From contig CAYUXZ010000003.1 in assembly GCA_964449135.1 (NCBI GenBank), forward strand, positions 26,787-90,786: a stretch of 64,000 nt of DNA. Direction: 5' to 3'. This DNA comes from SZAS-103 sp964449135 (lineage in GTDB: Bacteria > Pseudomonadota > Gammaproteobacteria > Xanthomonadales > Xanthomonadaceae). The notes beneath the pieces were generated by a model. It made no database searches and was not told where the DNA came from. It saw only the letters and a list, made by a program, of their open reading frames with translations. The first letter of the stretch is position 1, and each line of letters starts with the position of its first letter. Shown here piece after piece: positions 18,382 to 25,662 of this stretch. A program made the translations under genes and the position numbers.

Positions 18382-19506
18382 TTACCTCTTCATGCCGACA
18401 AGCTGGTTCAGCACGCCGTCCAGGCCGCCGAACACGGTGAGCTTGTCGATCTTCTCGGTCACCTTCTCGAGCGCCTCGATCTCCTTGAGCCGCATCAACG
18501 TCGGGCTCTCGTCGATCAGCTTCGCGGTGTTGAGCAGGGAACGCGTGGCGTTCGCCTCCTCGCGACGGCGGATCACGTTGGCCTGGGCCGCCTTCTCCGC
18601 CTGCACCACGCTGTTGAGGATCTCCTTCATCTCGCCCGGGAGGATCACGTCCTTCACGCCGACGCCGAGCATCTCGATGCCGAACGCGACGACCTTGCCG
18701 CGCACGTAGCCGAAGATGTCGGCGTCGAGCGAAGCCTTGTCGCCGAGCAGTTCGTCCAGCGTCTTGGCGGAAACCGCCTTGCGCAGGCCGTGCTGCAGCT
18801 CGCGATAGACGTGGTCGGCGAACTTCGCGACCTTGGTGCGCGCGGCGATCGGGTCGACCACGCGCAGGCTGGCCGCGAGGTTCACGCGCAGGCTCACCTT
18901 GTCGCGGGTCAGAAGCTCCTGGCCCGAGACCTCGATCGCCTGCACGCGCAGCTCGATCACCTCGGACGCGACGTTCTTCTGGAAGTTCCAGAAGGCGTGG
19001 CTGCCGGCCTCGAGCGTGCGCGCGAGCTTGCCGTCGACGAACAGAAGGCCGATCGACTCGACCGGCACGTCGACCGCGATCGCGACCTTCGCCAGCAAAC
19101 CGAGCTGACGCAGGCGGCGCACGACGTCGGCCTTCACCTCGAGACTTTCGGCGAGCGAAACCGCCTTGACCTCGACGCCGACCAGGCCGCGCCAGTACAG
19201 CCGACGCGTACCCGGCGCGAGCACGTCCTCGAGCTTGCCGTTCTTCAGCACGAGGCCGACTTCGTCGGCGCCTAGGTCGGTGAGCACGAAGGTTTCGACG
19301 AGGCGCGCACCGAGGCGCGCGATCAGCGCGTCGGTGTCCTTGCCAGCGTACTCCGGCTGCGCGATCGCGTACGTGGTCACATCGACCTCGCCGCGCAGAT
19401 CGAACAGCTTGTGCACGCCCGGCATCAGCACGCGCTCGAATTGACGGTTGCGATACACCAGGCCGCGCTCGCCGTCACCGATCACGACCCTCTTGGCCCA
19501 GAACAT
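18382..19506 (-). CDS. Slipin/SPFH (band 7) protein linked to rtcB
   Basis: 374 residues from ATG 19506, preceded by AAGGAG. An N-terminal region (FWAKRVVIGDGERGLVYRN) leads into an SPFH domain at about 170-310 (SLRVNLAASLRVVDPIAART), then a helical, coiled-coil tail. SPFH proteins oligomerise on membranes and scaffold microdomains. This one differs from the second slipin in the window (22424-23203): it is longer and lacks an obvious N-terminal membrane helix. Its position directly before rtcB suggests it works with RNA ligation, perhaps by localising it; that link is inferred from genome context, not from motif. Confidence 0.88.
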   Translation of the reverse strand: MFWAKRVVIGDGERGLVYRNRQFERVLMPGVHKLFDLRGEVDVTTYAIAQPEYAGKDTDALIARLGARLVETFVLTDLGADEVGLVLKNGKLEDVLAPGTRRLYWRGLVGVEVKAVSLAESLEVKADVVRRLRQLGLLAKVAIAVDVPVESIGLLFVDGKLARTLEAGSHAFWNFQKNVASEVIELRVQAIEVSGQELLTRDKVSLRVNLAASLRVVDPIAARTKVAKFADHVYRELQHGLRKAVSAKTLDELLGDKASLDADIFGYVRGKVVAFGIEMLGVGVKDVILPGEMKEILNSVVQAEKAAQANVIRRREEANATRSLLNTAKLIDESPTLMRLKEIEALEKVTEKIDKLTVFGGLDGVLNQLVGMKR

Positions 19507-19591
19507 GGGTGTTCTCCTTGTTGGCTCTGGTGGTCCGATCCACTGGTTGTGCGCGCGCGGTGGATCGGTTCCCGCGAGCGCCGTGTATTCG

Positions 19592-19613
19592 CCTCTCCCG
19601 CAAGCGGGAGAGG
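19592..19613. repeat. Perfect hairpin repeat near slipin start
   Basis: CCTCTCCCGC and GCGGGAGAGG face each other around two As, a 10-bp stem. An A-run follows on the plus strand (T-run precedes it on the minus strand), so it is not a normal terminator for the slipin direction. It resembles short palindromic repeats scattered in xanthomonad genomes. Confidence 0.55.
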
Positions 19614-19787
19614 GAGGAAAAAAAAGTGGAAGCGCCGCTGACGACTGCATCGCGGAACCGTCGCGCTCTCCGCGCCGGACACGCGCCGGAATCCTCGATC
19701 GCGATGTCCTGCGATCGATCGGCTCGGGCACGGCCGTACGCCTCGAGGGCGACGATCCGGCGATGCCGCCGCTGCTTCGCCCGCTGC

Positions 19788-19880
19788 GCGATGCGGTGGA
19801 CTGCATCGCCTCGCGGAGCGCCGCACGCGGCGCTTCCTGTACAGGGACTTTCGTCCCGGGTCATGACGTGACAAGTCATG
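19788..19880 (-). ncRNA. Hairpin chain between the tRNA-like RNAs and slipin
   Basis: Read on the minus strand after the second tRNA-like element: CATGAC/GTCATG (19862-19880, 7-base loop), GGGAC-GAAA-GTCCC (19844-19857, a GNRA tetraloop), AGCGCCGC/GCGGCGCT (19817-19834), and GCGATGC/GCATCGC (19788-19809). Four consecutive stems without T-runs argue for a folded leader or processed RNA, not a terminator. Whether it is one RNA with the tRNA-like pair is not established. Confidence 0.45.
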
Positions 19881-19950
19881 GTTTGGAGCGGGAGTCGAAC
19901 CCGCGACAGTCGGCTTATCAGACCGATGCTCTACCCTCTGAGCTATCCAG
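19879..19950 (-). ncRNA. tRNA-like RNA 2 (Ile-GAT-like, truncated acceptor)
   Basis: Minus-strand cloverleaf features: D-stem GCTC/GAGC with loop AGAGGGTA, anticodon stem TCGGT/GCCGA with 7-base loop CTGATAA (anticodon GAT, 19917-19919), variable CTGTC, T-stem GCGGG/CCCGC with loop TTCGACT, and a 3' CCA. But the acceptor has only four pairs (TGGA with TCCA), because the preceding bases are the CCA of tRNA-like RNA 1. A translating tRNA-Ile needs a 7-bp acceptor, so this is a mimic or decayed tRNA. It may be called tRNA-Ile or a tRNA pseudogene by standard tools. Confidence 0.75.
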
Positions 19951-20020
19951 TGGTGGGCGAACCGGAATCGAACCGGCGACCTCCGGCTTGCGCCGGTGCT
20001 CTGCCTCTGAGCTATCGTCC
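19951..20020 (-). ncRNA. tRNA-like RNA 1 with GCAA tetraloop in place of the anticodon loop
   Basis: 70 bases on the minus strand: acceptor GGACGA pairing with TCGCCC (one A-C mismatch), TA, D-stem GCTC/GAGC with loop AGAGGCA, then stem CCGGC/GCCGG closed by GCAA, variable AGGTC, T-stem GCCGG/CCGGT with loop TTCGATT, then A and an encoded CCA. A GNRA tetraloop replaces the seven-base anticodon loop, so it cannot decode. The elbow and CCA end should still be recognised by tRNA-binding enzymes. It abuts the second tRNA-like RNA with no spacer. Bacterial Y RNAs are known to carry tRNA-like modules near rtcB in some species; this one is not an obvious copy. Confidence 0.8.
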
Positions 20021-20322
20021 TCGCGAAACACCGTCTCCCGACCTCGGGCATACGCCACGGCAGCGCCGCGCGCACCGGACGGGACGCAAGCCCGTGCCGC
20101 TGGAAATCGTTCGATCGATGTTTCGCATTGAAGCCTTGTCCAAGGCCCCAATTCGCTTGCGCAACCGTTCCGCGCTCCGCCCGTGCCCAGCATCAGGGCA
20201 CAGCGCCTGTGCGCCTCTCAGCGGAAATCCCTCGCGAACGCTGCTGCTGCGTCCGGATGCCCGGGATGCGATTCGGTTGCGCGAATCCTCGTGTTTCTCC
20301 GTTTGCGAACGCCCAAAACAAA

Positions 20323-20350
20323 ACGCCCCCGGATGACGATCCGAGGGCGT
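20323..20350 (-). terminator. Strong Rho-independent terminator for the small gene
   Basis: A 12-bp stem with one G-T pair, ACGCCCTCGGAT facing ATCCGGGGGCGT around CGTC on the minus strand, then TTTGTTTT. It lies 45 bases after the stop of the 39-residue gene and separates that unit from the tRNA-like region downstream. Confidence 0.9.
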
Positions 20351-20394
20351 TCGCGTTCCTCGGAGATCGGGGCGACCGATCTCCGCGGGAGAGA

Positions 20395-20514
20395 TCAGTC
20401 GTAGACGGCGAAACCGTCCTGCCGCGCGTTCAGCGCGTACGGCATGCGGGTACCCGCGTCGCTGCGTTCGCGCGACGGGCAGGGTTTGCCGACGATGTGG
20501 AGGAGGAATTGCAT
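20395..20514 (-). CDS. Small protein of 39 residues, unknown
   Basis: Minus-strand frame ATG 20514 to TGA 20395 encoding 39 residues that start MQFLLHIVGKPCPSRERS and end in DGFAVYD. Nearly all third positions are G or C (about 34 of 38), like real genes here. It sits between a promoter-like pair (20570-20598) and a strong terminator (20323-20350), defining a transcript of about 250 bases. No family recognised, no signal peptide or membrane helix; one cysteine. The ribosome site is weak (AGAG about 15 bases upstream), so the alternative is a small non-coding RNA. The transcript is independent of pruA by this reading. Confidence 0.5.
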   Translation of the reverse strand: MQFLLHIVGKPCPSRERSDAGTRMPYALNARQDGFAVYD

Positions 20515-20569
20515 GGGAAGGCCGTTGTTCTCTTCGGTTTGCTTTCGTCACGACGACGAAGCGGCGCGC

Positions 20570-20598
20570 ACGTTACGCCTGCGCTTGTGGAATTGCAA
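20570..20598 (-). promoter_or_regulatory. Promoter of the 39-residue gene
   Basis: On the minus strand TTGCAA (20598-20593), a 17-base spacer, then TAACGT (20575-20570). AT-rich tracts just upstream could be an UP element. The same DNA read on the plus strand is a 7-bp hairpin GCGCTTG/CAAGCGC (20581-20602) followed by eight Ts, so a plus-strand terminator is the alternative reading. Confidence 0.5.
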
Positions 20599-20701
20599 GC
20601 GCTTTTTTTTCGACGAATGCAGAAAAAAATTAGCAGAGAGGAATTGCCCGCACGGTCCATGCGCCTGGCGAGCGCCGTGCAATCGGTTTCGCGAGGACCG
20701 A

Positions 20702-22339
20702 TTACGGCTTGGCGTCGTCGAGGAACGGATAGCGGTAGTCGTGCGGCGGCGCGAAGGTTTCCTTGATGGTGCGCGGGCTGATCCAGCGCAGCAGGTTGAT
20801 CATCGAGCCGGCCTTGTCGTTGGTGCCGGAGGCGCGGCCGCCGCCGAACGGCTGCTGGCCGACCACGGCGCCGGTCGGCTTGTCGTTGATGTAGAAGTTG
20901 CCGGCCGCGTTGCGCAGGCGATCCAGTCCCTGTTCGATCGCGTAGCGGTCCTGCGCGAAGATCGCGCCCGTCAGTGCGTACGGACTGGTGGAGTCGACGA
21001 GGTCCAGTGTCTCCAGCCACTTCGATTCGTCGTAGACGTGCACGGTGAGCACCGGCCCGAACAATTCCTCGCACATCGTGCGGTATTTCGGGTTTTCGGC
21101 CTGGATCACGGTCGGGCGCACGAAATAGCCTTCGCTGTCGTCGCCGCCGCCGCCGACGAGGATGCTCGCCTCGGAGGCCTTGCGCGCCTGCTCGATCGCG
21201 TCGGACTGGGTGCGGAAACTCTTGGCATCAATGACCGCGCCCATGAAGTTGGAGAAATCCGCGACATCGCCCATCCGGATGCTCTCGACCTCCGCGACGA
21301 GTTGCTCCTTCACGCGCGGCCATAGGTTGCTGGGTACATAGGCGCGGCTCGCGGCCGAGCATTTCTGGCCCTGGTACTCGAAGGCGCCGCGCACGATCGC
21401 AGCGACGAGTGCGGTAACGTCCGCGCTCGGATGCGCGACGATGAAGTCCTTGCCGCCGGTCTCGCCGACCAGGCGCGGGTAGCTGCGGTACTTGTCGATG
21501 TTGTCGCCGATCCGGCGCCACATCTGATGGAACACGCCGGTCGAGCCGGTGAAGTGCACGCCGGCGAGGTGCGGGCTGTCGAGCACCGGATCGCCGATCG
21601 CCGCGCCGCCGCCGATCACGAGGTTGATCACGCCCGGCGGCAGGCCGGCTTCCTGCAGCAGCTTCATGATGAAGTGCGCGCTGTAGAGCGCGGTGCTTGC
21701 AGGCTTCCACACGACGGTGTTGCCGCAGAGCGCCGGCGTGGTCGGCAGGTTGCCGGCGATCGCGGTGAAGTTGAACGGCGAAACCGCGAACACGAAACCT
21801 TCCAGCGGACGGTGCTCGGTGCGGTTCCACATGCCGGATGACGAGCGCGGCTGCTCGCGCAGGATCTGTTCGTAGAACGCGACGTTGAAGCGCAGGAAAT
21901 CGATGAGCTCGCAGGCGCTGTCGATCTCGGCCTGGTGGCAGGTCTTGCTCTGGCCCATCATCGTCGCCGCGTTGAGCGTGTCGCGCCACGGCCCGGCGAG
22001 CAGGTCGGCGGCCTTGAGAAACACCGCTGCGCGCGCTTCCCATGGCAGGTTCGCCCAGTCGCGCTGCGCCTTGCGCGCCGCGTCGATCGCCTGGTTCACC
22101 TCGGTCGCACCGCCCTGGTGAAAATCGGCGAGCACGTGCGCGTGCCGATGCGGCATCACCGCGCGGCCGGTGTTGCCCGTGCGCACGTCCTTGCCGTCGA
22201 TGACCAGCGGAATTTCGATCTTCTCGCCCGACATGCGCTTGAGCGCCGCCTTCAGGCTCGCGCGCTCGGTCGATCCGGGCGCGTAGCCCTTCACCGGCTC
22301 GTTGATCGGGGTCGGGACTTTCGAGATCGCGAGGGACAT
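20702..22339 (-). CDS. pruA: L-glutamate gamma-semialdehyde (P5C) dehydrogenase, stand-alone
   Basis: 545 residues. The aldehyde dehydrogenase superfamily core includes SPFNFTAIAGNLPTTPALCGN, HFTGSTGVFHQMW, the general base in VGETGGKDF and the catalytic cysteine in YQGQKCSAASRAYV. The long N-terminus (residues 1-60) and RTMCEELFGPVLTVHVYD are typical of the class 1-pyrroline-5-carboxylate dehydrogenases separate from PutA. Oxidises glutamate semialdehyde/P5C to glutamate with NAD+ in proline and arginine breakdown. A putative -10 (TACAAT) precedes the start. It is transcribed toward the small 39-residue gene. Confidence 0.93.
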   Translation of the reverse strand: MSLAISKVPTPINEPVKGYAPGSTERASLKAALKRMSGEKIEIPLVIDGKDVRTGNTGRAVMPHRHAHVLADFHQGGATEVNQAIDAARKAQRDWANLPWEARAAVFLKAADLLAGPWRDTLNAATMMGQSKTCHQAEIDSACELIDFLRFNVAFYEQILREQPRSSSGMWNRTEHRPLEGFVFAVSPFNFTAIAGNLPTTPALCGNTVVWKPASTALYSAHFIMKLLQEAGLPPGVINLVIGGGAAIGDPVLDSPHLAGVHFTGSTGVFHQMWRRIGDNIDKYRSYPRLVGETGGKDFIVAHPSADVTALVAAIVRGAFEYQGQKCSAASRAYVPSNLWPRVKEQLVAEVESIRMGDVADFSNFMGAVIDAKSFRTQSDAIEQARKASEASILVGGGGDDSEGYFVRPTVIQAENPKYRTMCEELFGPVLTVHVYDESKWLETLDLVDSTSPYALTGAIFAQDRYAIEQGLDRLRNAAGNFYINDKPTGAVVGQQPFGGGRASGTNDKAGSMINLLRWISPRTIKETFAPPHDYRYPFLDDAKP

Positions 22340-22423
22340 GGCGCGGCTCCGGCGAAGAAACGCCTATTGTAAACGGCGCGCCGGCCCTGCGCTCCGGCGC
22401 GGTCCACGCACACGATGCCTTCG

Positions 22424-23203
22424 TTATCCCTTCGACTCGGAACCGCCCGCCACGCGCTCGGCGATCTTCGCGATCGAAGTCGCCGCGCTCACGAACTCCG
22501 AAGGCATCATCACGATCGTCATCGTGTTTTGCTCGGCGCCGACTTCGGTGAGCATCTGCATCCGCCGCAGCTCGATCGCCATCGGCATCTGCGCCATGCG
22601 GTTGGCGGCCTCGGTGAGCTTGATCGCGGCCTCGTGCTCGGCCTCGGCCTTGATGATGCGCGCGCGCTTTTCGCGCAGCGCCTCGGCCTCCTGCGCGAGC
22701 GCACGCTGCATGGACGGCGGGATCTCCACGTCCTTGATCTGCACGCGGTCCACCGACACGCCCCAGGGCTCGGTGACCTCGTCGATTATCTTGCCGAGCA
22801 TCGCCGAGAGCTTGTCCTGTTCCTTGAGCAACTCGTCGAGCGAATGCTGGCCGATCACCGTGCGCAGGCTCGTCAGAGCTGTCTGGCGCACCGCGTCTTC
22901 GTAGTCGGCGACGCGGATGATCGCGCGTTCCGGATCCACGACCTGGTACCAGACCACCGCGCGCACTTTCACTGGCACGTTGTCATTGCTCATCGTCTCC
23001 TGCGGCTCGACGTCCTGCGTGATCACGCGGATGTCCACGATCTGCATCCGGTCAATGATCGGAATGATCCAGTTCAGGCCGGGGCCGCGCGTGGATTCGA
23101 ACTTGCCGAGCCGGAACACCAGGCCCCGCTGGAACTGCTGAAGCACGCGCAGGCCGGTCAGCAGCAGGATGATGAAGAAAATCAGGAAGGGCAGGAAGGG
23201 CAT
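22424..23203 (-). CDS. Slipin (stomatin/SPFH family) membrane protein
   Basis: 259 residues from ATG 23203; the upstream in-frame start lacks a ribosome site. An N-terminal membrane helix (FLPFLIFFIILLLTGLRVL) is followed by the SPFH domain (QFQRGLVFRLGKFESTRGPG, VDIRVITQDVEPQETMS) and a coiled coil rich in Glu/Lys/Arg (EAEALREKRARIIKAEAE). Stomatin-type slipins form membrane oligomers linked to lipid microdomains and quality-control proteases. NfeD, often encoded next door, is absent. Distinct from the rtcB-linked slipin at 18382. Confidence 0.93.
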   Translation of the reverse strand: MPFLPFLIFFIILLLTGLRVLQQFQRGLVFRLGKFESTRGPGLNWIIPIIDRMQIVDIRVITQDVEPQETMSNDNVPVKVRAVVWYQVVDPERAIIRVADYEDAVRQTALTSLRTVIGQHSLDELLKEQDKLSAMLGKIIDEVTEPWGVSVDRVQIKDVEIPPSMQRALAQEAEALREKRARIIKAEAEHEAAIKLTEAANRMAQMPMAIELRRMQMLTEVGAEQNTMTIVMMPSEFVSAATSIAKIAERVAGGSESKG

Positions 23204-23282
23204 GGGGATTCTCGAGGGTGCGGACGTCGCAGTGGTGCGAGTGTAGCGCTCCACGCGGATCACGATCGATGCAGGCGCCGCG

Positions 23283-25499
23283 TTACGCCGTCGCTGGATC
23301 CCTGGAGCTGATGATCTTCAACTGGCGGTTGTCTATCAGCGCCTGCGCGCCGGCCTTGAGGTTCTGCAGTAGCACTCGACGGTTCGTGTCGGCAGTCGGG
23401 CGCAGCGTGGCCCAGCCGTTGCGGCCGTTGTTCTTGACCCAATACAACGCGGCGTCGGCGAGCTCGACGGTCTGTTCCCAGCCCAGTTCGAGCGGCGAAT
23501 CGCGGAACAATGGGTATTCGGCGAGGCCGATCGAGCAGGTCATCGGCAAGCGCAGGTCGTCGCCGGCGTCGAACTCGTGCTGCTCGACGCGACTGCGGAT
23601 GCGCTCGCCGAGGTTCGCCACGTCCTTGCGGTGCATCGGGCGGAACACCAGCAGGAATTCCTCGCCGCCCCAGCGCACCACGTAGTCGCCGGTCTGCACG
23701 AGGCTCCTGAGCACGCTCGCGAAGACCTGCAGCGCGCGATCGCCCGCGCTGTGGCCCCAGGTGTCGTTGATGCGCTTGAAATGGTCGATGTCCACGATCG
23801 CGAACACCAGCGCCTGTTCCGGATCGCCAGAGCGCTCGTTCTCGCGGTCGTAGAAGGCCAGGTCCACCGGCAGCTGCGAAGTCAGGTAGCGGCGGTTGTG
23901 CAGGCCGGTGAGCGGATCGGTCTGGCTGGCGTGCTCGAGCTGCAGGTTCGCCTCGTGCAGCGATTCGCTCGCGCGCTTGCGCTCGAGCGCGTTGGCGATG
24001 TGGAACGAGACGAAGTTCAGCAGCTCCTTGTCGCGCTCGGTGTATTCGTGGTCCGGCGTGTAGCTCTGGACGGCGATCAGTCCGATCGGCTTGCCCTCGA
24101 TCAGCAACGGCACGCCGAGCCAGCAGGTCGCGGCGATGCCCAGCCAGTGCACCTCGCCGCTGGCATTGAGTTGCTCGAACTTCGCCTTGTCGGCGAGCAG
24201 GGGCTTGCCGGTGCGCAGCACGAATTCGGAAAGTCCGCGGCCGAGCTTGCGCGATTCGAAGCGGGCGTGGTGCTCGTCCACGCTGAACGGGAAATCGAGC
24301 CAGTCGCCGGTTTCGTCGAGCAGGGCGATGTAGAAATTGCGCGCGTCCAGCAGCGCGCCGACGATGCCGTGGATGGAAGCGTAGAAGGTCTCCATGCTGC
24401 CGGTGCTGCCGGCGACCTCGGCGATCCGGAACAGCGCGCCCTGCAGGCGCTCGCTGCGCTGGCGCTCGGCGACTTCATCGCGCAGCGCCTGGGTGCGTTC
24501 CTCGACGCGCCGCTCCATCTCGCGAGCGGCCTCGCGGCGCTGCAGCGCGGTGAGGATGTTCTGCGCGAGGTAGGCAAGCAGCGCCTGGTCGTCGTAGCTG
24601 TAATGTACGTTCGGATCGTAGCTCTGCACGACCACGCCGCCGCGCACCTGGCCGTTCTCGATCATCGGCACGCCCAGCCAGTCCTCGCTGCGTGGGCCGA
24701 CGAACTCGACGCGCTCGATCTTGAGCTGCCGACGAAGCTCGTCGCCGGGTCCGTGCAGCGGCAGGCCGCGCCGCAGCATCGCCAGCGTCAGCGAGTTCTC
24801 GAAGCGCGACGCGGGGATGATTTCGTCCGGATCGCGCTCGTGGGTGTCCAGGCTGTCGGCGAAATAGACGACCTGGATCGTTTCCGGATCCTTCGTGTAG
24901 CGCACGATGAAGAAGTTCTTCGCGTACATCAGCCGGCCGACGATCTGGTGCAGCTCCAGCAGCACGTCGTCGGCGTCGCGGTCGGAACTCGCGCAATCGC
25001 TGATCGCGAACAATGCGCGTTGCAGGCGCTCGGCGCGCGCGAGCCGTTCGTTCTCCACGCGCAGGCGCTCGGTCTGCAACAGTGAATCACTGCGAGTGGC
25101 CAGCAGGTCCAGCACCTCCTTCCACTCGGCCTGCCGGGCCGGCGTGGCGAGCGCATCGCGTTCACGGCGGTACAGCAGGCTGGCCCAGACGTGGCCGCTG
25201 TGCGCAAGCAGGCAGACGCCTTCGACGCTGCCGCCCGCGCCGCCCTGCTCGATCCGTTCTCCCGCATGGCGCGCGTGCGGCAACAGCTCCGCGAGGCGGT
25301 CGCCCTTCGCGCCGGGAGGAACCATGCGGATCGCGTTTTCCTGGCTCAGGTCGGTGTCCCAGGCTAGGTGCGCGGTGAGGCAGCCGAGCGACCGCAGATG
25401 TTCTGACGCGACTTCGGCGAGCTCGGTCAGATTGGTGCTGCCAAGCAGGGAACGCAGAAAGGACGCAGACTCGCGCACCGATTGCGAGGAGGTGGACAT
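23283..25499 (-). CDS. Diguanylate cyclase with two GAF-type sensor domains
   Basis: 738 residues from ATG 25499. Order: an N-terminal sensor region, GAF-like domain (about 170-330, DWLGVPMIENGQVRGGVVVQ), coiled coil, second GAF (about 370-540, TCWLGVPLLIEGKPIGLIAV), another short coil, then GGDEF (about 565-725) with active-site GGEEF and DIDHFKRINDTWGH. Makes cyclic di-GMP from GTP in the cytoplasm; no membrane segment seen, so it senses cytoplasmic signals. The two GAF blocks closely match those of the 32279-35215 protein, so they are paralogous sensors. Nothing around it shows what it controls. Confidence 0.92.
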   Translation of the reverse strand: MSTSSQSVRESASFLRSLLGSTNLTELAEVASEHLRSLGCLTAHLAWDTDLSQENAIRMVPPGAKGDRLAELLPHARHAGERIEQGGAGGSVEGVCLLAHSGHVWASLLYRRERDALATPARQAEWKEVLDLLATRSDSLLQTERLRVENERLARAERLQRALFAISDCASSDRDADDVLLELHQIVGRLMYAKNFFIVRYTKDPETIQVVYFADSLDTHERDPDEIIPASRFENSLTLAMLRRGLPLHGPGDELRRQLKIERVEFVGPRSEDWLGVPMIENGQVRGGVVVQSYDPNVHYSYDDQALLAYLAQNILTALQRREAAREMERRVEERTQALRDEVAERQRSERLQGALFRIAEVAGSTGSMETFYASIHGIVGALLDARNFYIALLDETGDWLDFPFSVDEHHARFESRKLGRGLSEFVLRTGKPLLADKAKFEQLNASGEVHWLGIAATCWLGVPLLIEGKPIGLIAVQSYTPDHEYTERDKELLNFVSFHIANALERKRASESLHEANLQLEHASQTDPLTGLHNRRYLTSQLPVDLAFYDRENERSGDPEQALVFAIVDIDHFKRINDTWGHSAGDRALQVFASVLRSLVQTGDYVVRWGGEEFLLVFRPMHRKDVANLGERIRSRVEQHEFDAGDDLRLPMTCSIGLAEYPLFRDSPLELGWEQTVELADAALYWVKNNGRNGWATLRPTADTNRRVLLQNLKAGAQALIDNRQLKIISSRDPATA

Positions 25500-25662
25500 C
25501 GGCCCCTGTACCTGATGACCCGTATCAACAGTATCAGGGCATCGGCGTGGAATTGCGAATCGCGTCACATTTTGCGCTGTGGCCGCCGGACGGTCGGTTT
25601 TGATGCCCTGAACGGCACATCCGCGTGCGCGGCGCAGGCGGATGTCGGGATGCCCACGGCGG

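Larger units (their letters stand above)
19507..20322. other. Gene-free stretch upstream of slipin-rtcB carrying structured RNA
   Basis: About 0.8 kb without a credible protein gene; the open frames lack family matches and run through the RNA structures. On the minus strand it holds two tRNA-like structures (19879-20020), several hairpins between them and the slipin start, and a palindromic repeat (19592-19613). Between 20021 and 20312 the minus strand contains GTGCCC-loop-GGGCAC and GCCTTG-CAAGGC hairpins and no convincing promoter. The RNA start point is unknown. Confidence 0.7.

Noticed and set aside
19879..19950. Ordinary tRNA-Ile gene
   Set aside because: The anticodon loop reads GAT, but the acceptor has only four pairs and its 5' bases belong to the CCA of the preceding tRNA-like RNA, so a functional tRNA is unlikely.
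20080..20110. Sigma-54 promoter (GGCACGGGCTTGC) upstream of the tRNA-like RNAs
   Set aside because: The -24 GG and -12 GC are separated by 9 bases, not the strictly required 10, so it should not function as written. A second candidate nearby has a poor -12.
20411..20470. Histone-like or ribosomal protein interpretation of the 39-residue gene
   Set aside because: Residue composition and length do not match any small DNA-binding family I can recognise; left as unknown.
20012..20551. A 179-residue minus-strand frame across the small gene and tRNA-like region
   Set aside because: It runs through a strong terminator and an RNA structure and has low-complexity Arg/Ala/Pro composition. The 39-residue frame fits the signals better.
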